Shown here one piece after another: positions 4,692-6,863 of a DNA stretch of 6,863 nucleotides. The position numbers and the translations under genes are program-made. Origin of the DNA: Coraliomargarita sp. CAG:312 (lineage in GTDB: Bacteria > Verrucomicrobiota > Verrucomicrobiia > Opitutales > Intestinicryptomonadaceae); the NCBI GenBank assembly GCA_000438015.1, contig FR901610.1, forward strand, positions 17,842 through 24,704, given 5' to 3'. The notes below the pieces were generated by a model. The model was not told the origin of the DNA. It did no database searches and saw nothing but the letters and a program-made list of their open reading frames with translations. Every line of letters starts with the position of its first letter. The stretch's first letter is position 1.

Positions 4692-6326
4692 CTACATCAT
4701 TCCGCCCATTCCGCCGTCCATTCCCGGAGCCGGAGCTGCGGGCTTTGGTTCGGGAAGGTCGGTAATCATGCATTCTGTGGTCAACAGCAAAGACGCAACG
4801 CTCGCCGCATTCTGCAAGGCCGAACGCGTGACCTTAGTCGGATCTACAACGCCAGCTTTGAAGAGGTCCTCAAATTTACCGGTCGCCACATTGTAGCCTA
4901 CGCTGCCCTTTGACTTTAGAACCTCCTTGACGACAAGCGCGCCTTCTTCGCCCGCATTTGCGCAAAGTTGGCGCAACGGAGCTTCGATTGCGCGGCGCAC
5001 GATTTGGGCGCCTACGGCCTCGTCTCCAGAAAGAGTTTCATGCAATTTGTCGATTGCGTTTGCCGTGCGGAGCAAAGCCACTGAACCGCCGGCGCTTATG
5101 CCTTCTTCGACGGCTGCGCGGGTAGCGTGCAGGGCGTCGTCAACGCGGGCTTTCTTTTCCTTCATTTCAGGCTCTGTAGCCGCGCCGATATTTATTACAG
5201 CAACTCCGCCAGCAAGCTTTGCGAGGCGTTCCTGCAATTTTTCGCGGTCGTAGTCGGAAGTTGTTTCCTCTATGGCCTTGCGCAACTGCTTTACCCTGCC
5301 TTGGATGTCGGCAGATTTTCCTGCGCCTTCAACGATAGTCGTGTTTTCCTTAGAAACGGTTATGCGCTTTGCCTTGCCCAAATCGGCCAATTCAAGATTT
5401 TCAAGCTTGAGCCCCAAATCTTCGGTAATGCACCTGCCGTTTGTAAGAATTGCGATATCTTCGAGCATAGCCTTGCGCCTGTCTCCGAATCCGGGAGCTT
5501 TTACAGCGCAAACGTTCAACATTCCGCGGAGTTTATTGACAACCAAAGCCGCCAATGCTTCGCCTTCGACATCTTCGGCTATAAGCATTAAGGGCTTGCC
5601 GGTCTTGGCAACTTTTTGGAGAATAGGCAGAAGTTCCGCCAAATTCGATATTTTCTTTTCGTGGATAAGAATGTAAGCATCTTCAAGGACGCACTCCATA
5701 GTGTCGGTGTTGGTGACAAAATAGGGCGACAAATATCCTTTATCGAACTGCATTCCCTCTACTACGTCGAGAGTAGTGTCGATAGATTTTGCTTCCTCAA
5801 CGGTAATTGTTCCGTCTTTTCCAACTTTATCCATGGCTTCGGCGATGATGTCGCCGATTTCGCTGTCCCAATTTGCGGAAACCGTAGCAACTTGGCGGAT
5901 TTCTTCGCGGTCTTTAACGGGCTTTGAGGTCTTTGCCAATTCCTTTACAGCAACTTCTACAGCCTTGTCTATGCCGCGCTTTACAAAAATCGGGTTGGAT
6001 CCCGCCGCGACATTGCGCAAGCCTTCGCGATAGATGGCTTCTGCCAAAACAGTTGCGGTGGTAGTGCCGTCTCCTGCGTTGTCGGAAGTCTTGTTGGCAA
6101 CTTCCTTTACCATCTGGGCACCCATGTTTTCAAAAGGATCCTCCAAGTCGATTTCCTTGGCGACTGTCACTCCGTCCTTTGTAATAAGCGGAGATCCATA
6201 TTTTTTGTCTATTACGACATTTCTGCCCTTCGGGCCGAGAGTCGCCTTAACTGCTTTCGCCAAAACGGTCACACCCGCGAGAATCTTTTTGCGTGCGGAT
6301 TCGTCAAAAATAATCTGTTTAGCCAT
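4692..6326 (-). CDS. groEL: Chaperonin GroEL (60 kDa, Hsp60/Cpn60)
   Basis: A complete 544-residue GroEL, the normal length. It forms the double heptameric ring that folds cytosolic proteins with ATP and GroES. Family features in order: MAKQIIFDESAR start, ATLGPKGRNVVIDKKYGSP (28-46, nucleotide-binding loop), AGDGTTTATVLA (84-95, with the catalytic-site Asp at 86), GFGDRRKAMLEDIA in the apical region, ARVDDALHATRAAVEEG in the second equatorial segment, and the GGMGGMM tail. No key residue is missing, so this appears to be an active housekeeping copy. It follows groES by 19 nt and has the only strong Shine-Dalgarno in the window (AGAAGGA). Transcription ends at the hairpin at 4533-4563. Confidence 0.98.
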   Translation of the reverse strand: MAKQIIFDESARKKILAGVTVLAKAVKATLGPKGRNVVIDKKYGSPLITKDGVTVAKEIDLEDPFENMGAQMVKEVANKTSDNAGDGTTTATVLAEAIYREGLRNVAAGSNPIFVKRGIDKAVEVAVKELAKTSKPVKDREEIRQVATVSANWDSEIGDIIAEAMDKVGKDGTITVEEAKSIDTTLDVVEGMQFDKGYLSPYFVTNTDTMECVLEDAYILIHEKKISNLAELLPILQKVAKTGKPLMLIAEDVEGEALAALVVNKLRGMLNVCAVKAPGFGDRRKAMLEDIAILTNGRCITEDLGLKLENLELADLGKAKRITVSKENTTIVEGAGKSADIQGRVKQLRKAIEETTSDYDREKLQERLAKLAGGVAVINIGAATEPEMKEKKARVDDALHATRAAVEEGISAGGSVALLRTANAIDKLHETLSGDEAVGAQIVRRAIEAPLRQLCANAGEEGALVVKEVLKSKGSVGYNVATGKFEDLFKAGVVDPTKVTRSALQNAASVASLLLTTECMITDLPEPKPAAPAPGMDGGMGGMM

Positions 6327-6337
6327 ATTAATTTTAT

Positions 6338-6344
6338 TCCTTCT
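6338..6344 (-). promoter_or_regulatory. Ribosome binding site of groEL
   Basis: AGAAGGA on the minus strand lies one base after the groES stop codon and 11 nt before the groEL ATG. It is the clearest Shine-Dalgarno in the window and supports the annotated groEL start. The other six start codons here lack a comparable sequence. Confidence 0.8.
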
Positions 6345-6345
6345 A

Positions 6346-6645
6346 TTATTTATTTAAAATTGCAACGATGTCGTCTTCGCGCAGAAGAGTGTACTTTTCG
6401 TCTCCGAAAGTTATTTCTGTGCCGCCGTACTTGGAAATGAGGACATTGTCGCCCACTTTTACTTCAAAAGGCAAACGCTTGCCGTTGCTGTCCAAACGGC
6501 CACTGCCAATGGCGACAACCTGCGCTTCCTGCGACTTTTCTTTTGCGGAATCGGGGATAATTATGCCTCCCTTTACCTGTTCTTTTTCTTCTACTTGTTT
6601 TACGAGAACTCTGTCTCCCAGAGGTTGAATCTTTACTTTTGCCAT
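6346..6645 (-). CDS. groES: Co-chaperonin GroES (10 kDa, Cpn10)
   Basis: A complete 99-residue GroES, which forms the heptameric lid of GroEL. It has the expected start (KIQPLGDRVLVKQVEEKE) and the mobile loop that docks onto GroEL (VKGGIIIPDSAKEKSQEA, ~24-41, containing the GGIIIP motif). VVAIGSGR, VKVGDNVLISKYGGTEI and the final EDDIVAILNK also fit. It is directly upstream of groEL in the same operon and downstream of dnaK, separated by dnaK's terminator. The leader before its ATG is A-rich (CACATAAACAATT) with no Shine-Dalgarno, so initiation may rely on an unstructured leader. Confidence 0.98.
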   Translation of the reverse strand: MAKVKIQPLGDRVLVKQVEEKEQVKGGIIIPDSAKEKSQEAQVVAIGSGRLDSNGKRLPFEVKVGDNVLISKYGGTEITFGDEKYTLLREDDIVAILNK

Positions 6646-6714
6646 AATTGTTTATGTGTTATTGTTTGTTAAAAAAGGTTGAATTTAAAATACTGCCAGA
6701 AAATCTGGAATTTT
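6646..6714 (-). promoter_or_regulatory. groESL upstream region with dyad symmetry, no CIRCE
   Basis: groES-groEL follows a dnaK terminator, so a promoter is expected here. No CIRCE (TTAGCACTC-N9-GAGTGCTAA) is present. Instead CCAGA-AAA-TCTGG (6696-6708) is flanked by TTAAAAT (6685-6691) and ATTTTAA (6710-6716), giving a nested, slightly asymmetric dyad. The DNA around it is AT-rich and offers only poor -35/-10 matches, so the start site cannot be placed. The dyad could be an operator for a heat-shock regulator or a leader hairpin. Confidence 0.35.
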
Positions 6715-6771
6715 AAAAGAAAAAAGCCGTCTGCCGCCGCGAATTTACAGAAGACCTGCAATTCGGACGGC
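6715..6771 (-). terminator. Probable intrinsic terminator of dnaK
   Basis: On the minus strand GCCGTC then CGAATT (6771-6760) can pair with AATTCG and GACGGC (ending 6726). This gives two 6-bp helices interrupted by an 8-nt bulge on the 3' side, with a 14-nt loop. TTTTTTCTTTT follows at once. It begins 17 nt after the dnaK stop. The bulge makes it less ideal than the groEL terminator, so some read-through into groESL is possible. Confidence 0.65.
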
Positions 6772-6788
6772 AAACGCTCGTCGCATTT

Positions 6789-6863
6789 TTATGATTTCTT
6801 GTTAGAGTCGTCGTCATCGACAACTTCAAAATCCGCGTCAACCGAATCTCCCGGGCCGGATGC
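6789..6863 (-). CDS. dnaK: C-terminus of molecular chaperone DnaK (Hsp70), partial
   Basis: The last 24 codons and the stop of a gene entering from the right edge. The peptide ends SVDADFEVVDDDDSNKKS. A (V/I)DADFEVV(D)-type acidic tail following a Gly/Ser/Pro-rich linker is the typical C-terminus of bacterial DnaK outside enterobacteria. The chaperone neighbours groES and groEL agree. DnaK is the ATP-driven Hsp70 that binds unfolded peptides with DnaJ and GrpE. The ATPase and substrate-binding domains are outside the window. Confidence 0.85.
   Translation of the reverse strand, partial: ASGPGDSVDADFEVVDDDDSNKKS

Noticed and set aside
4618..4896. Plus-strand 92-residue ORF across the groEL 3' end
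   Set aside because: Most of it is antisense to groEL and the rest is the structured 3' UTR. No start signal or family match.
6646..6788. CIRCE heat-shock operator before groES
   Set aside because: I looked for TTAGCACTC and GAGTGCTAA and found neither. The dyad present has a different sequence.

Overview
The window looks like a chromosomal segment of a Gram-negative, LPS-making bacterium. The Kdo (3-deoxy-manno-octulosonate) genes require an LPS-type outer membrane. The mix of Kdo genes, a secreted GH28-like beta-helix enzyme, a Lys/Ala-rich histone-like protein and the DnaK tail (DADFEVVDDDD) points to the PVC group, perhaps Verrucomicrobiota/Opitutales-like. That placement is inference from gene content; no rRNA is present to fix it.

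Left part (1-2290, all minus strand): a compact, probable three-gene operon read right to left. It holds a DegT/DnrJ/EryC1-type PLP sugar aminotransferase, then kdsB (CMP-Kdo synthetase) carrying an unexpected ~100-residue N-terminal extension with two predicted membrane segments, then the first 29 codons of what looks like kdsD/kpsF (arabinose-5-phosphate isomerase). Gaps are 15 nt and 1 nt. The theme is making and activating Kdo, or an amino-Kdo, for the LPS inner core.

Middle (2291-3008): a 156-bp divergent intergenic region with a 9-bp inverted repeat. It is followed by the only clear plus-strand gene, a 155-residue protein built from a Lys/Ala-rich histone-H1-like tail, a Lys-rich CxC block (five Cys-x-Cys pairs) and an acidic helical C-terminal domain. 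I do not recognise the family, and it is the most novel-looking item here. It ends at a strong bidirectional terminator shared with the convergent gene to its right.

3009-4691: a secreted right-handed beta-helix protein related to GH28 polygalacturonases (minus strand). Its upstream region contains a perfect AT-rich hairpin ending six bases before the start codon. Beyond that is the groEL terminator and an unusually GC-rich, structured groEL 3' UTR.

Right part (4692-6863, minus strand): groEL, groES and the last 24 codons of dnaK, a chaperone cluster. dnaK has its own terminator, and groES-groEL apparently has its own promoter region. No CIRCE element is visible; a different dyad lies there instead. 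Of the seven start codons in the window, only groEL has a convincing Shine-Dalgarno sequence.

No rRNA, tRNA, IS element, CRISPR array or phage gene was seen.
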